Source: a virus
Length of the DNA: 64,000 bases
Reading direction: 5' to 3' (one strand)
Virus record (IMG/VR): IMGVR_UViG_3300035034_001226
Location: 1 to 64,000 of that record
A model generated the notes under the pieces. It worked only from the letters and a program-made list of their open reading frames with translations. It was not told the DNA's origin and did not search any database. A program made the position numbers and the translations under genes. This document shows, piece by piece, positions 1 through 8,624 of this stretch (position 1 is its first letter; each line of letters starts with the position of its first letter).

Positions 1-900
1 ATAAAATCCAATATCAACAACGTCACTCGTATTATTATTGCTGGCTAAAGCTATAAGAGGGTCTTCAACACTCAATGTTTCAGTGTTTACAGTTGTCGAT
101 GTGCCGTTTACAGTCAGGTCACCAGTTATGATGACATTATTATTGAATGTTTTATTGCCACCAAATGTTTGAGTGGTGTTAGTAACAATACCAGCTAATG
201 AAGTGGTTGCAGCATTAATAGTACCATCCGTACCATCCGATGATAGAATATCCACTGTGGTGGCATTATGAGTTGTGGTAATATTAGTTGTAACATTAAC
301 GTTGGCACCATCAGTAATATTTAACATTGTTAAAACTTGAGCTTTAGTTAACTCAGCAACAATACTTCCAGCACCGGAAACGTTACCTAATATTCTTTGA
401 TCGGCAACAACATTTTGTATTTTAGCGTAAGTGATTGCATCGGGAGATATTGTAGTTGTGAATGAACCCACACCTGTACCAGTTACATCACCGGTAAGAG
501 TGATGGTCTGTATCGTTTCAATAGATGCATACCAATCATTTGTCCCATTTTTATATAATGTTATTATATCATTTTGTTTAAGAGTGCTTACAGTGCCATC
601 TATAATTACAGCACCGGTTTCACCAACTATAGAAAGTGTACCTGCACCACCCTGTATATTGGTTAATATTGTACCTACAGGGAATGCAAAAGTTGCATCC
701 AGTGGAATTGTTAATGTTGTGGTTGTGCCTTGAGAATGTTCAATTAGATTATAATTTTCATCACCATCGGCAAATGTATATGACGTTGATAGTGGGCGAC
801 GAACACCACCATTCAGACGAACGATTTTACCGGCTATTGTAACCGGGTCACCGTTTTCATTTGTTATATTGTCATTTCTATGATCTACATTAACGCCCAT
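1..900 (-). CDS. Tail-fibre-like virion protein, N-terminal part (cut by window edge)
   Basis: The frame is open from the ATG at 898-900 to the left edge, about 300 residues with no stop. It is rich in Thr, Asn, Gly and Val with low Lys, typical of phage fibre proteins. It contains a module of the form ILGNVSGAG..ELTKAQV..MLNITDGA, also present in the next gene as ILGRATGGTG..ELSAAQV..IINVEDG. Near the window edge is ITGDLTVNGTSTTVNTETL, a stretch common in fibre shaft proteins. I infer a distal tail or fibre component; the receptor-binding part would lie outside the window. Confidence 0.75.
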   Translation of the reverse strand, partial: MGVNVDHRNDNITNENGDPVTIAGKIVRLNGGVRRPLSTSYTFADGDENYNLIEHSQGTTTTLTIPLDATFAFPVGTILTNIQGGAGTLSIVGETGAVIIDGTVSTLKQNDIITLYKNGTNDWYASIETIQTITLTGDVTGTGVGSFTTTISPDAITYAKIQNVVADQRILGNVSGAGSIVAELTKAQVLTMLNITDGANVNVTTNITTTHNATTVDILSSDGTDGTINAATTSLAGIVTNTTQTFGGNKTFNNNVIITGDLTVNGTSTTVNTETLSVEDPLIALASNNNTSDVVDIGFY

Positions 901-939
901 TGTTTAACCTCATATATATGGTATTTATTCATATGGCGA

Positions 940-2142
940 TTAGAACGCCACTTCAGTATACTCGACCGTTGCAGACCATTTAGTACTATTGGCGGTGGCT
1001 GGTAATACTGTGATGATTAGTGCTTCATTAGTGTCATCAGCGGCCACATCTGCATCAAATGCGGAATTATCTTCAGCAAGAATATCCTTAACTTCAGTAT
1101 CTACCATTACCGTACTATTCGCACCATCACGTTTAATAAGCCCACGAAATTGGTACGCACAACAATCACCAGTAGTATTATCACGACCTACAACCATAAC
1201 ATTATATGTCACTGCTGAACTGGCAGCTATTGTTAATCGTGTAGTTGCCACACCACCAATAAAAATTTCAGTGGATGATATAGCTGTAGTTGTTCCACTA
1301 TACATTGTCCCAGATGTAGATAATTCCGCAATTGCCTGTGCAATTCTTAACGGTGAAAATCGCCTTTCAGTGGCTTCCGTTCCAGTTTCTGCTTCCACTT
1401 GAGATGCAAATGCTACTTCGTTTTGATATGCTGTAGCAATTTCAGCATCGGTTTGATCCGCCGTTGATCCATCTTCCACATTAATTATTGTTCGTACTTG
1501 TGCTGCTGATAGTTCTTCTGAGTTACCAGTACCACCCGTGGCACGACCAAGAATGGTTGATGTTGCCACATTACTTACAAAATCTACAACATGTGAAAGG
1601 TCACTAATTTGACTTTCTGTTATTGTTAAAGCCGCTTGATGTTGAGTTACCGAAGTTTGACTTATTCTACCATCTGCAAAAGTTCCAGATAATATGTCAG
1701 CTGCTACTAATGTTACTGCCCCAGTTTTACCAGCCACCGATAAAACTTGGTCAGTATAGTCGGCCTTAATCCAATTAGATGCAAATGTAGTAGTGGATGC
1801 ATTATCAAGAATGGATATAATTCTATCATTTACATTGAATACTACACCATCAACTGTCCCACCCGTAGATATAATATATGAATCACCTGCTTGTGCAGTG
1901 CCGCCACCCGGAAACGTGCCAGCTGAAGCATCCCATGATCCTCGTAACACAACCGCTTGATCAAGGCTATTAATCCTTGATTCCATTGTATCAAGGTCCA
2001 CCGCTTGGGTTACCGTAATAAAGTCAACTTTAGCTTTATCGGCATCAACATAGGCATTATTTGTCGCAAACCCACCTAATAGTGGTACACCACCCGTATT
2101 ATCGGATATGTCGTTATTAATGTGTGTAAATCGTAAAGCCAT
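940..2142 (-). CDS. Tail-fibre-like virion protein
   Basis: A protein of about 400 residues. I start at the ATG at 2140-2142 (MALRFTHIN) because a GGGGAT ribosome-binding sequence sits just upstream; a longer frame would need a TTG. The middle carries the same ILGxxxGxG..EL.xAQV..ixNveDG module as the preceding gene. The last ~115 residues (from TEIFIGG to the terminal VEYTEVAF) resemble the C-terminus of the neighbour at 2202-3173, so the two genes share a terminal domain. A late-type TATAAATA lies at 2175-2182. Likely part of the tail-fibre assembly; exact role unknown. Confidence 0.75.
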   Translation of the reverse strand: MALRFTHINNDISDNTGGVPLLGGFATNNAYVDADKAKVDFITVTQAVDLDTMESRINSLDQAVVLRGSWDASAGTFPGGGTAQAGDSYIISTGGTVDGVVFNVNDRIISILDNASTTTFASNWIKADYTDQVLSVAGKTGAVTLVAADILSGTFADGRISQTSVTQHQAALTITESQISDLSHVVDFVSNVATSTILGRATGGTGNSEELSAAQVRTIINVEDGSTADQTDAEIATAYQNEVAFASQVEAETGTEATERRFSPLRIAQAIAELSTSGTMYSGTTTAISSTEIFIGGVATTRLTIAASSAVTYNVMVVGRDNTTGDCCAYQFRGLIKRDGANSTVMVDTEVKDILAEDNSAFDADVAADDTNEALIITVLPATANSTKWSATVEYTEVAF

Positions 2143-2174
2143 AGTGGTAATCCCCAATTAGTATGTTATGATAA

Positions 2175-2182
2175 TATTTATA
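2175..2182 (-). promoter_or_regulatory. T4-type late promoter box
   Basis: Exact TATAAATA on the minus strand, giving a predicted start about 27 nt before the ATG at 2142 and leaving room for the GGGGAT ribosome-binding sequence. In T4-like phages this octamer is recognised by host polymerase with the gp55/gp33 late factors. Confidence 0.6.
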
Positions 2183-2201
2183 AATACACCCAGTTTTTTT
2201 A

Positions 2202-3173
2202 CTAAAAAGCTATTTCTTCATAAACCACGTTGGCAACCCATTTGGTTAAATTTGTGGTTGGGGCTGTTACATTTATGGTCAATGCTTCATTTATATCATC
2301 AGCAGTCACAGTTACCAAAAATAATCCACCTTCATTAACTAAGATGGAATCAACTAATGGTGCGGGAAATGTAGTATTGTTTGTAGCATCTCTCTTAATT
2401 GCACCCTCAAATATGAAGTGACATGTATTATATGTTACCGTATCATATCCCGACACTTTAGCTTTGAATGTAACCAATGAATTTGTTTTAATGTCGAATC
2501 GTTCATTTGATTCACCTGCCGCAAATATCTCAGTTGGCCCGGTTGTGGTAGTATTGGCAACAAACCCCACTTCACCACGAAAAAATTCATTAGCTGGGTC
2601 AGAATTAATATTATTGGATATTTCACCCACTCTACTAGATTGGCCATTAGCCCCCAAAACAATTGAATGGTCATGATCAACATCAGCATTGTATCCAATT
2701 GCAACATTATTATCACCCGTAGATGATGCCCCAGTACCATAAACAGTAGATGAGCTAGGAGCTACTGGTGTTGGGGTTATTGTAGGGGTTATTGTAGGGG
2801 TTACCGTTGGCGTTGCTGTCACGCTTGATGTTGGGGTTGGGGTTGGTGAAGTACCCGTAGATGGTGTGACAGACGGTGTGACAGACTGTGTAACAGATGG
2901 TATTGGTGTTGGGGTAACTGTTGGAGTTCCAGTTGGTGTGATAAAACTTTGTGCTGCCTCTAATGCCGATTCCACATTTGAATACACATCCGATGCAGGA
3001 ACATTAACTGTTCCTTCACCACTATCATTTAATTTTATTAAATATTTTGCCCTTGTAGTTTCCACAGTTATATCGAATTCAAAAACTAGAACAGTTCCCG
3101 CTTCTACACGGGAACCATCAATTACGACATAAATATCGTCACCGGGACTAAATTCATATGCTAAACTTGGCAT
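2202..3173 (-). CDS. Virion protein with Thr/Pro repeat linker and trimeric-adhesin-like motif
   Basis: 323 residues in three parts. Residues 1-95 form a compact domain (starts MPSLAYEFSPGDD). Residues ~96-140 are an extended Thr/Pro/Ser linker with repeats such as TPTVTPTITPTITPTP. Next comes a GDNNVAIGYNADVDHDHSI stretch resembling the collagen-like head repeats of YadA-type trimeric adhesins. The C-terminal ~110 residues resemble the end of the adjacent 940-2142 protein. The architecture suggests an elongated, probably trimeric fibre or whisker. The start has only a weak ribosome-binding sequence; the gene lies 8 bp after the upstream gene. Confidence 0.75.
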   Translation of the reverse strand: MPSLAYEFSPGDDIYVVIDGSRVEAGTVLVFEFDITVETTRAKYLIKLNDSGEGTVNVPASDVYSNVESALEAAQSFITPTGTPTVTPTPIPSVTQSVTPSVTPSTGTSPTPTPTSSVTATPTVTPTITPTITPTPVAPSSSTVYGTGASSTGDNNVAIGYNADVDHDHSIVLGANGQSSRVGEISNNINSDPANEFFRGEVGFVANTTTTGPTEIFAAGESNERFDIKTNSLVTFKAKVSGYDTVTYNTCHFIFEGAIKRDATNNTTFPAPLVDSILVNEGGLFLVTVTADDINEALTINVTAPTTNLTKWVANVVYEEIAF

Positions 3174-3181
3174 AACTTATA

Positions 3182-5479
3182 TTATTCTGAACCCTTATAA
3201 AGATACTTCACAACTTGCGCTGGAATCATATCCCACATAGGACTCATTAATGTATTAAAGAACATCTGAGCTTCAACAAATCCTTCCATGTCACCACGTT
3301 TTAGGTTAGTCTTAATTTGCTCTAATGCATCTACAACATTACCCTTGATACTTTTATCATCATATCCTTTATTGTCATATCGATCAATAGCAGAATTAAG
3401 TTCCTTAATTCTTTTATCAATAGCCGACATAACATCAGATGGTGTTTTTACTTTAGTATCATTGCGAATGTCTTTACCTGTTCGTTCATCACTCTGGGCT
3501 TTATCATCAATTGCATCAAATGGCATATCAGCAGTAAATACAGTAGCATCGTCTGCCTTAGCTTCACCTAGTGACTTTTTATCATCTAATGCTTTCTTTA
3601 TAGCTACTTGTGCTGCTCTACTAGTATCCCATACTTTCTTATCATGTGAATATGCCTTTAATTTCTGCTTAAGTCTACTATTCTTTTCAGGTTCTATCAT
3701 CTTAGAATATATTCCATCTTCATCTGGGCCTTCAATCTTATCAGATTCATCAAGGGCTTCTTTCTTACCCTGCTGACGTTCTTTAGAATTCATAGCCTTC
3801 TTATTCTTATTATTCTCTGCCTGTGAAAGTGATGGAGTGATTTTAGTATCTCTTGAACGACCTTTAGCAGCCTCATCTACGTCAACTTCTTCAGTTTTCT
3901 TCTTTTGACTACGCTTGTGTAATTCAGTAGATGCATCATTTACTTGATCTAAATACTTAGCTTCAGCTTTATCATCCATACCCTTCATAGCCTTAGCAGC
4001 TTCACTGGCATCTTTCTGAATATACTTTAGCTCATCATCTGTCTTTTTACTATAGTCATTACCTTCTTCAACCAATTGACCTTCTAGTTTATCAATCTGT
4101 TCCTGAATATCACGGCGCTTTTCAGTTGAACCTGTCATTACTTTCTTCTTAGTTAATGCCTTTATTTCTTCCTTAATACTCTCATCGGTCTTCCAATGTG
4201 ATCCTGCACTAGACTCAACTTCACCTGATGCACCATCCCATTCACCGATTCCAGCCTTCTTACCTTCATCATTAACAAGCCATGCTTGTGCAATATCCTT
4301 ATCACCTTCGATACTGATTTTTCCTTGACCACCAAACTTCTTCTTAAGTGCTGCTTTCCATCCAGCATATGTTTGAATATTACCTTCTTCTATAGTAGAT
4401 TCTGTAATTTTAGATACACTAGAAGCCTTAACCATATCAACCTTACCGTCAACTTTGTCAGATATACCAATCATGTTTGCTTTAGCGTCTGGCACAACTA
4501 CTACCATTTCTTTACCATCACATTTTACTTTATCACCTTTAGAAAATTTACCATCAGTGTCAAATATTTTCTTCTGATCATCCTTAGATTCACCTAATTC
4601 TGCTGCTTTCCGAGGGTCAATTGATCCGTCACCACCTTTCATATAATCATATACTTTAGATTGTTCTACTGGATTTAGACGATCAATATATCGCTGAATA
4701 TCATCAGACTGTTCTGGTGTAATATCATCACCATAGTACTTAAGTACACTAATAATTGATGATGCATCATGCCCATCATCAGATTCACCATCTTCCATAG
4801 GCATGCCATCTGACATATCAGATTGTTCTGGCTTATCATTTAAATCATCATCTTTAGCTGCTAGATAATCTGATACCATATCCAGATAGTCAGATGCTTT
4901 AGTTATTTTAGAACTAACCCATGCTGGAAAGTCTGCATCATCTATACCCATATCTACAAGACGATCAATATTTGCTTTCATTGTAGATAACTGTGATGTA
5001 GCCATATCACCATCAGGATGATTGTCACCTTTATCAAAATCTAAAGGTGAAGTTTCACCTTCTTTATCAGTAACCGAAAAGTCATCATATCCATTATCAC
5101 GAAGAGTAGAAGTAACTGGCATCATAGCCATCATACTTTCAAGACGTAAGTTAATTGTTTCATCACCCTTCTTAGCATGTAGAATGTACTCATGTTCATA
5201 CTTAGTATCATCATATAGATCATGTACTTCAGATTCGGATAATACTTCTTTTGATCTAGCATCAATGAATTTACGAGTCTTCTCATTAAAAAGAACTACT
5301 CGTGTATTTTCCATAATAAATGGGCCTTCTAGTCCACTTTGATTAACATTATGATTATCCTTCTCCATATCATAATAGTTTTCATAGAGATTATCTATAA
5401 CCTCATCTATTTTTACCATACCTGATAATTGAAGTACTCTACGTATTTCATTTTTATTAACCTTACTTTTGATATCCAT
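3182..5479 (-). CDS. Large, highly charged protein of unknown function, probably virion-associated
   Basis: About 765 residues. I choose the ATG at 5477-5479 (MDIKSKVNKNE) over one 12 bp upstream because AGGA is correctly spaced only for it. The protein is very rich in Asp, Glu, Lys and Ser. A short conserved-looking segment near residues 180-210 (FPAWVSSKITKASDYLDMVSDYLA) resembles one found in virion proteins of marine T4-like phages. Long Lys/Glu-rich helices follow, with KxxE-type repeats. It sits among fibre and spanin genes. I infer an internal or structural protein but cannot name a function. Confidence 0.7.
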   Translation of the reverse strand: MDIKSKVNKNEIRRVLQLSGMVKIDEVIDNLYENYYDMEKDNHNVNQSGLEGPFIMENTRVVLFNEKTRKFIDARSKEVLSESEVHDLYDDTKYEHEYILHAKKGDETINLRLESMMAMMPVTSTLRDNGYDDFSVTDKEGETSPLDFDKGDNHPDGDMATSQLSTMKANIDRLVDMGIDDADFPAWVSSKITKASDYLDMVSDYLAAKDDDLNDKPEQSDMSDGMPMEDGESDDGHDASSIISVLKYYGDDITPEQSDDIQRYIDRLNPVEQSKVYDYMKGGDGSIDPRKAAELGESKDDQKKIFDTDGKFSKGDKVKCDGKEMVVVVPDAKANMIGISDKVDGKVDMVKASSVSKITESTIEEGNIQTYAGWKAALKKKFGGQGKISIEGDKDIAQAWLVNDEGKKAGIGEWDGASGEVESSAGSHWKTDESIKEEIKALTKKKVMTGSTEKRRDIQEQIDKLEGQLVEEGNDYSKKTDDELKYIQKDASEAAKAMKGMDDKAEAKYLDQVNDASTELHKRSQKKKTEEVDVDEAAKGRSRDTKITPSLSQAENNKNKKAMNSKERQQGKKEALDESDKIEGPDEDGIYSKMIEPEKNSRLKQKLKAYSHDKKVWDTSRAAQVAIKKALDDKKSLGEAKADDATVFTADMPFDAIDDKAQSDERTGKDIRNDTKVKTPSDVMSAIDKRIKELNSAIDRYDNKGYDDKSIKGNVVDALEQIKTNLKRGDMEGFVEAQMFFNTLMSPMWDMIPAQVVKYLYKGSE

Positions 5480-5500
5480 GTTATTCCTCATGCCTTTTTA

Positions 5501-5836
5501 TTATTTATTAGATGTACGCCATGAACCTTCTAATCCACGAGCGTTATACAATTCTGCTACAGAATGTGATATTAAATTGTTATACTGTGCCCATCTTGAT
5601 TTCAAAATAGGGGTTGGTTTTGGTACTTTTAGTGATGCGAAACTATTATCAAGTAAATCTAATGCACTTTCCCAATCTTTGTCTAAGTCCTTTGCACCGT
5701 TATTGATTTCTCTTTTAAGTGCGGCTATAGTATCGTTTGGGAACGGTGCTTCAGGATCGGTTTCCTTAAAAACTTTACGTTTCTCATTTTCTTTCTTATT
5801 TTCAGTTATTCCCATTATTTCGAATAATGTTCTCAT
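5501..5836 (-). CDS. Hypothetical protein with capsid-targeting-like N-terminus
   Basis: 111 residues, not recognised. The N-terminus MRTLFEIMGITENKK resembles T4 capsid-targeting leaders, a short amphipathic helix ending in an I/LxE-type gp21 protease site. The remainder is helical and charged. GGAAG precedes the ATG at the right distance. It ends 21 bp before the large charged protein and begins 3 bp after the o-spanin gene, so it is probably co-transcribed with both. Confidence 0.65.
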   Translation of the reverse strand: MRTLFEIMGITENKKENEKRKVFKETDPEAPFPNDTIAALKREINNGAKDLDKDWESALDLLDNSFASLKVPKPTPILKSRWAQYNNLISHSVAELYNARGLEGSWRTSNK

Positions 5837-5838
5837 TA

Positions 5839-6366
5839 TTAACTTCCATCGTCTATATCATAGACTCTATTCTTCAAATTCTCGAAATCCCCCTCTATTA
5901 CAGTAAAGGTTCTTTTGATTTCTACTTCTCTAATCTTTTCTTCATATGTCATTTCAGAAACAACTACACTAGGTGTTGGTTCTTCTAGAAGTTCGGCAGG
6001 TGTTTCCGAATTTGGTGGTCTGGGTGCTCCCAAAGGACCAACATCATTCTCTTCCTTAAAATCAACAATACGCTGCTGATCTTCTTTTGATATATCTCTA
6101 TATTTATCAATAACCTGTTCTCTTAGCTTATTACAGTCACGTAGTTGCAATATTGCTATACGATATGCTTTAGCTACTTCACCATCAACCTTAGCCTTTT
6201 CGCTATCTAAGACCTCTACGGCGTCTTCAGGGCAGTTTGTATCTGGTGGCATAGGTACGTTAGATATAGGTGTTAGTACGTCCTTATATACGTACTCTGT
6301 GCTTCCTTCCGGGCTTTTACATGATGTCATTAATAGAATTACTGAGATTATAACAAATATTTTCAT
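5839..6366 (-). CDS. o-spanin-like outer-membrane lipoprotein
   Basis: 175 residues. The N-terminus MKIFVIISVILLMTSCKS is a lipoprotein signal peptide with the lipidated Cys at position 16. The mature part contains charged helix and a Pro-rich stretch (GAPRPPNSETPAELLEEPTP). It overlaps the stop of the i-spanin-like gene upstream by 4 bp, the usual Rz/Rz1 arrangement. Spanins fuse inner and outer membranes in the last step of lysis of Gram-negative hosts. It is longer than typical Rz1 proteins, so another periplasmic lipoprotein role is possible. Confidence 0.65.
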   Translation of the reverse strand: MKIFVIISVILLMTSCKSPEGSTEYVYKDVLTPISNVPMPPDTNCPEDAVEVLDSEKAKVDGEVAKAYRIAILQLRDCNKLREQVIDKYRDISKEDQQRIVDFKEENDVGPLGAPRPPNSETPAELLEEPTPSVVVSEMTYEEKIREVEIKRTFTVIEGDFENLKNRVYDIDDGS

Positions 6367-6770
6367 TTACCTATCCCCTTTCTTAGGAAATCCATTGCCT
6401 GTTTACAATTTTCAGGTGTGGGTTGGCTTTCAATTTCTGATACTTTAAGCTTGGTAACCTCTCTAAACATAGTGATGTTATCACTTAATAGTGATATAAT
6501 TTCACTTCTACTATCAGAATCATCTTTTAGATCAGCAATGCGTTCATTAGTCACGTCAATTTTAGAATTACATGCTAATACTTTACCTCTTTCCTTTTCA
6601 ATTAGAATTTCAAGTCTGCCAATTTCATTAGATTTTGTCTTAACATCATTTTCTAGACCATATATCTCAATCTTAAGAGCACCAACATATAAGGCAGCAA
6701 CTAGCGCAATTGCACCACCCGCCCAGAATTTTAATGGCACTGCCTTTAATACTGCAAATAGTGGTATCAT
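6363..6770 (-). CDS. i-spanin-like inner-membrane protein (Rz-type)
   Basis: 135 residues: one N-terminal membrane segment (FWAGGAIALVAALYVGAL, about residues 15-32), then a long coiled coil (GLENDVKTKSNEIGRLEILIE through SDSRSEIISLLSDNI), and a C-terminal ENCKQAMDFLRKG segment like those ending Rz proteins. The arrangement matches an N-in, C-out i-spanin. It overlaps the o-spanin-like gene by 4 bp, which supports joint function. Confidence 0.7.
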   Translation of the reverse strand: MIPLFAVLKAVPLKFWAGGAIALVAALYVGALKIEIYGLENDVKTKSNEIGRLEILIEKERGKVLACNSKIDVTNERIADLKDDSDSRSEIISLLSDNITMFREVTKLKVSEIESQPTPENCKQAMDFLRKGIGK

Positions 6771-7009
6771 CGTAAATTCCTAAAGCTTGCTTTAATATTA
6801 TTAACTTCTCTTTTAAGAGAATCTATTGAAACCTTAGCAGTTTTTAACTGTTTTTGTAATAGCCTATTATCTCTATACAAAACATCCAAAACATTTTTAT
6901 GCTTCTTAAGTTGCTTTTCATAATCATCAAGAACTCCCTTTTGATGAAGTTCTTGATCTTTAAGTTGCTTTTTTAGCCATTCGAGTTCTTTTTTAACATC
7001 AGGTTCCAT
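6767..7009 (-). CDS. Small coiled-coil protein
   Basis: 80 residues, almost entirely predicted coiled coil, with heptad-like Leu spacing and alternating Lys/Glu (LKKQLKDQELHQKG). No membrane segment or known domain. It overlaps the i-spanin-like gene by 4 bp and the DnaQ-like gene upstream by 37 bp, so it is translated within the same tight operon. Function unknown. Confidence 0.6.
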   Translation of the reverse strand: MEPDVKKELEWLKKQLKDQELHQKGVLDDYEKQLKKHKNVLDVLYRDNRLLQKQLKTAKVSIDSLKREVNNIKASFRNLR

Positions 7010-7584
7010 GCCTTATTTATCCTTTTATAAGTGGTAAGTGCGTTTCTTGCTAACTCATTTGACTTTTTACCCTTTTTAATTCCTAACTTAGATAATACAG
7101 AATCTTGATCAAATTTATTAATTGTGCCCATTGATAATGAAAATGTGTCAAAATTTCGAATTCCAAATCTAATACCCGATAATTCATATCGCTTAAATAA
7201 ATCCCTAAGAAATGGAAGGTGTAGGGTGGTGATATTATTACCCATGCAATACAATGGTTTTTTAATATCCATATTATTCATTATGAATTCCATTACATCA
7301 ACCAATGCATCTTCTTCAATTTCACCATGTTCCTCTAAGTATTCCTTAGATAGACCATGAATTTTTTCAGCACCAGCATCCCATTTAGATACACCATTCC
7401 ATTTGATTTCAACATACATCTCATCAATGACTTCATATGTTTCAACATCTGCAACAATTAAAGCAATAGATACGGGTTGGTAACCTTCTGCAATACTAAA
7501 ATCATTTTCACTGTAGGTAGATTTTCCATTAATACCACTAGTGTGACAGTGTACTACTAGTACTTTATTTAATTCAATTCCCAT
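6973..7584 (-). CDS. DnaQ-fold (DEDDh exonuclease-like) protein lacking catalytic residues
   Basis: 203 residues with the layout of a DEDDh 3'-5' exonuclease: motif I region VLVVHCHTSG, the family stretch EKIHGLSKEYL, motif II region NNITTLHLPFL, FDTFSL, and motif III region SNELARNALTTY. All five expected catalytic positions differ: D12 and E14 positions are His, the motif II Asp is His122, and motif III His and Asp are Asn176 and Asn181. It should therefore not act as a metal-dependent exonuclease. I infer a repurposed nucleic-acid or protein-binding fold. It sits between spanin and P-loop ATPase genes. Confidence 0.65.
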   Translation of the reverse strand: MGIELNKVLVVHCHTSGINGKSTYSENDFSIAEGYQPVSIALIVADVETYEVIDEMYVEIKWNGVSKWDAGAEKIHGLSKEYLEEHGEIEEDALVDVMEFIMNNMDIKKPLYCMGNNITTLHLPFLRDLFKRYELSGIRFGIRNFDTFSLSMGTINKFDQDSVLSKLGIKKGKKSNELARNALTTYKRINKAWNLMLKKNSNG

Positions 7585-8146
7585 TCGTCATAATCTCCGA
7601 TAATTGATCTATTCTTTCTTCTAAGTCTGGCATATCTATTAGTATTACTCCACCATCAGTAAATTCATCAGAGAATCTACGTATAGCAGAATCAACCAAA
7701 ATAGAAAAATCTTGATTGGTTGATCTAACACCATCACCTTCAGGCGTATAAACCCTACCAGACAGATATATTACGCGGTCAAATAATAAATTTTGAGCAC
7801 GTATACACCTTTCCTTATAACCACATAGCCATTCCGAATATTCATTAAATGGTCCAAGAGCAACAAGAGCATATGCATATACATCCGCAAATGTTCGCTC
7901 TACCATATTTTTTTTATTATGATCCAGTGTTGATATGTTCATCATGTGTCCAATAAAAAACTTTTCTTGGAATTCTTTTTTAAGTTCTTTATTCGAATTA
8001 ATGTCATCTAATGTAAAATTTTCAGCCGCCAATACATTACGGGCGGTTTGTATATCAGCCGCTATAAAATCTGGATTTGTATTAGCTACTTCTTTTATAA
8101 GTGTGGATTTCCCCTGACCTTGGGAACCTGATATACCAACTATCAT
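7574..8146 (-). CDS. AAA_28-like P-loop ATPase/kinase
   Basis: 190 residues. Walker A GSQGQGKST lies at residues 7-15. NMVERTFADVYAYALVALG resembles the ERTxxDxxAYA signature of AAA_28 / NadR-type kinase-like proteins, and VILIDMPD may serve as Walker B. Such proteins occur in T4-like phages; some are annotated as nucleotide kinases, but the substrate is not evident. It overlaps the genes on both sides by 4-11 bp. Confidence 0.65.
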   Translation of the reverse strand: MIVGISGSQGQGKSTLIKEVANTNPDFIAADIQTARNVLAAENFTLDDINSNKELKKEFQEKFFIGHMMNISTLDHNKKNMVERTFADVYAYALVALGPFNEYSEWLCGYKERCIRAQNLLFDRVIYLSGRVYTPEGDGVRSTNQDFSILVDSAIRRFSDEFTDGGVILIDMPDLEERIDQLSEIMTNGN

Positions 8147-8568
8147 TTAGATTCACCATTTACAATCTGGAAATCATTCTCATCAATTTCAAATTCATGA
8201 TCGTCTATTTTGAAATCATCATCTGGTGGGGTTAATGGAATATTATTCTCTACCATTATAGATTCTAAGTTTTTAAGACGGTTTACTTCATCTAACCACT
8301 TGGCTCTAGCCTTTTTAAACTTTCTGTTATATAAATCTCTTTTTGCAGAAGTTTTTGCACCTTCCCGTTGTTCATGGTATCGTAATGCTTCAGCACCATA
8401 TTGTGTTGACAAGTTCAGAGTTAAAGTGTATAAATGGCGAAATTGATTAGCTTCGAATGCGGGTACTTCACCTTCTTCTAATGCCTCTTCTATTATTTTA
8501 AGATCATTATAATCTTCTTCAGATTTTGCAATCTCATCATTATTATTATTATTTTCATCATCGGTCAT
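8143..8568 (-). CDS. Hypothetical acidic protein
   Basis: 141 residues, not recognised. It opens with a run of Asp/Asn, has a central basic helix (GAKTSAKRDLYNRKFKKARA) and ends in alternating acidic hydrophobic repeats (DDDFKIDDHEFEIDENDFQI). It overlaps the P-loop ATPase gene downstream by 4 bp, suggesting translational coupling. Confidence 0.6.
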   Translation of the reverse strand: MTDDENNNNNDEIAKSEEDYNDLKIIEEALEEGEVPAFEANQFRHLYTLTLNLSTQYGAEALRYHEQREGAKTSAKRDLYNRKFKKARAKWLDEVNRLKNLESIMVENNIPLTPPDDDFKIDDHEFEIDENDFQIVNGESK

Positions 8569-8624
8569 ATTTAAATTATCCTCTATTAATCGGAATTATA
8601 ACAGATTTGGTAATTAAAATCAAC

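Noticed and set aside
989-1402. Long plus-strand open frames inside minus-strand fibre and virion genes
   Set aside because: No ribosome-binding sites and sequence explained by the opposite-strand gene.
2866-3132. Plus-strand frame rich in Val/Gly in the 2202-3173 gene
   Set aside because: Mirror image of the Thr/Pro linker; no start signals.
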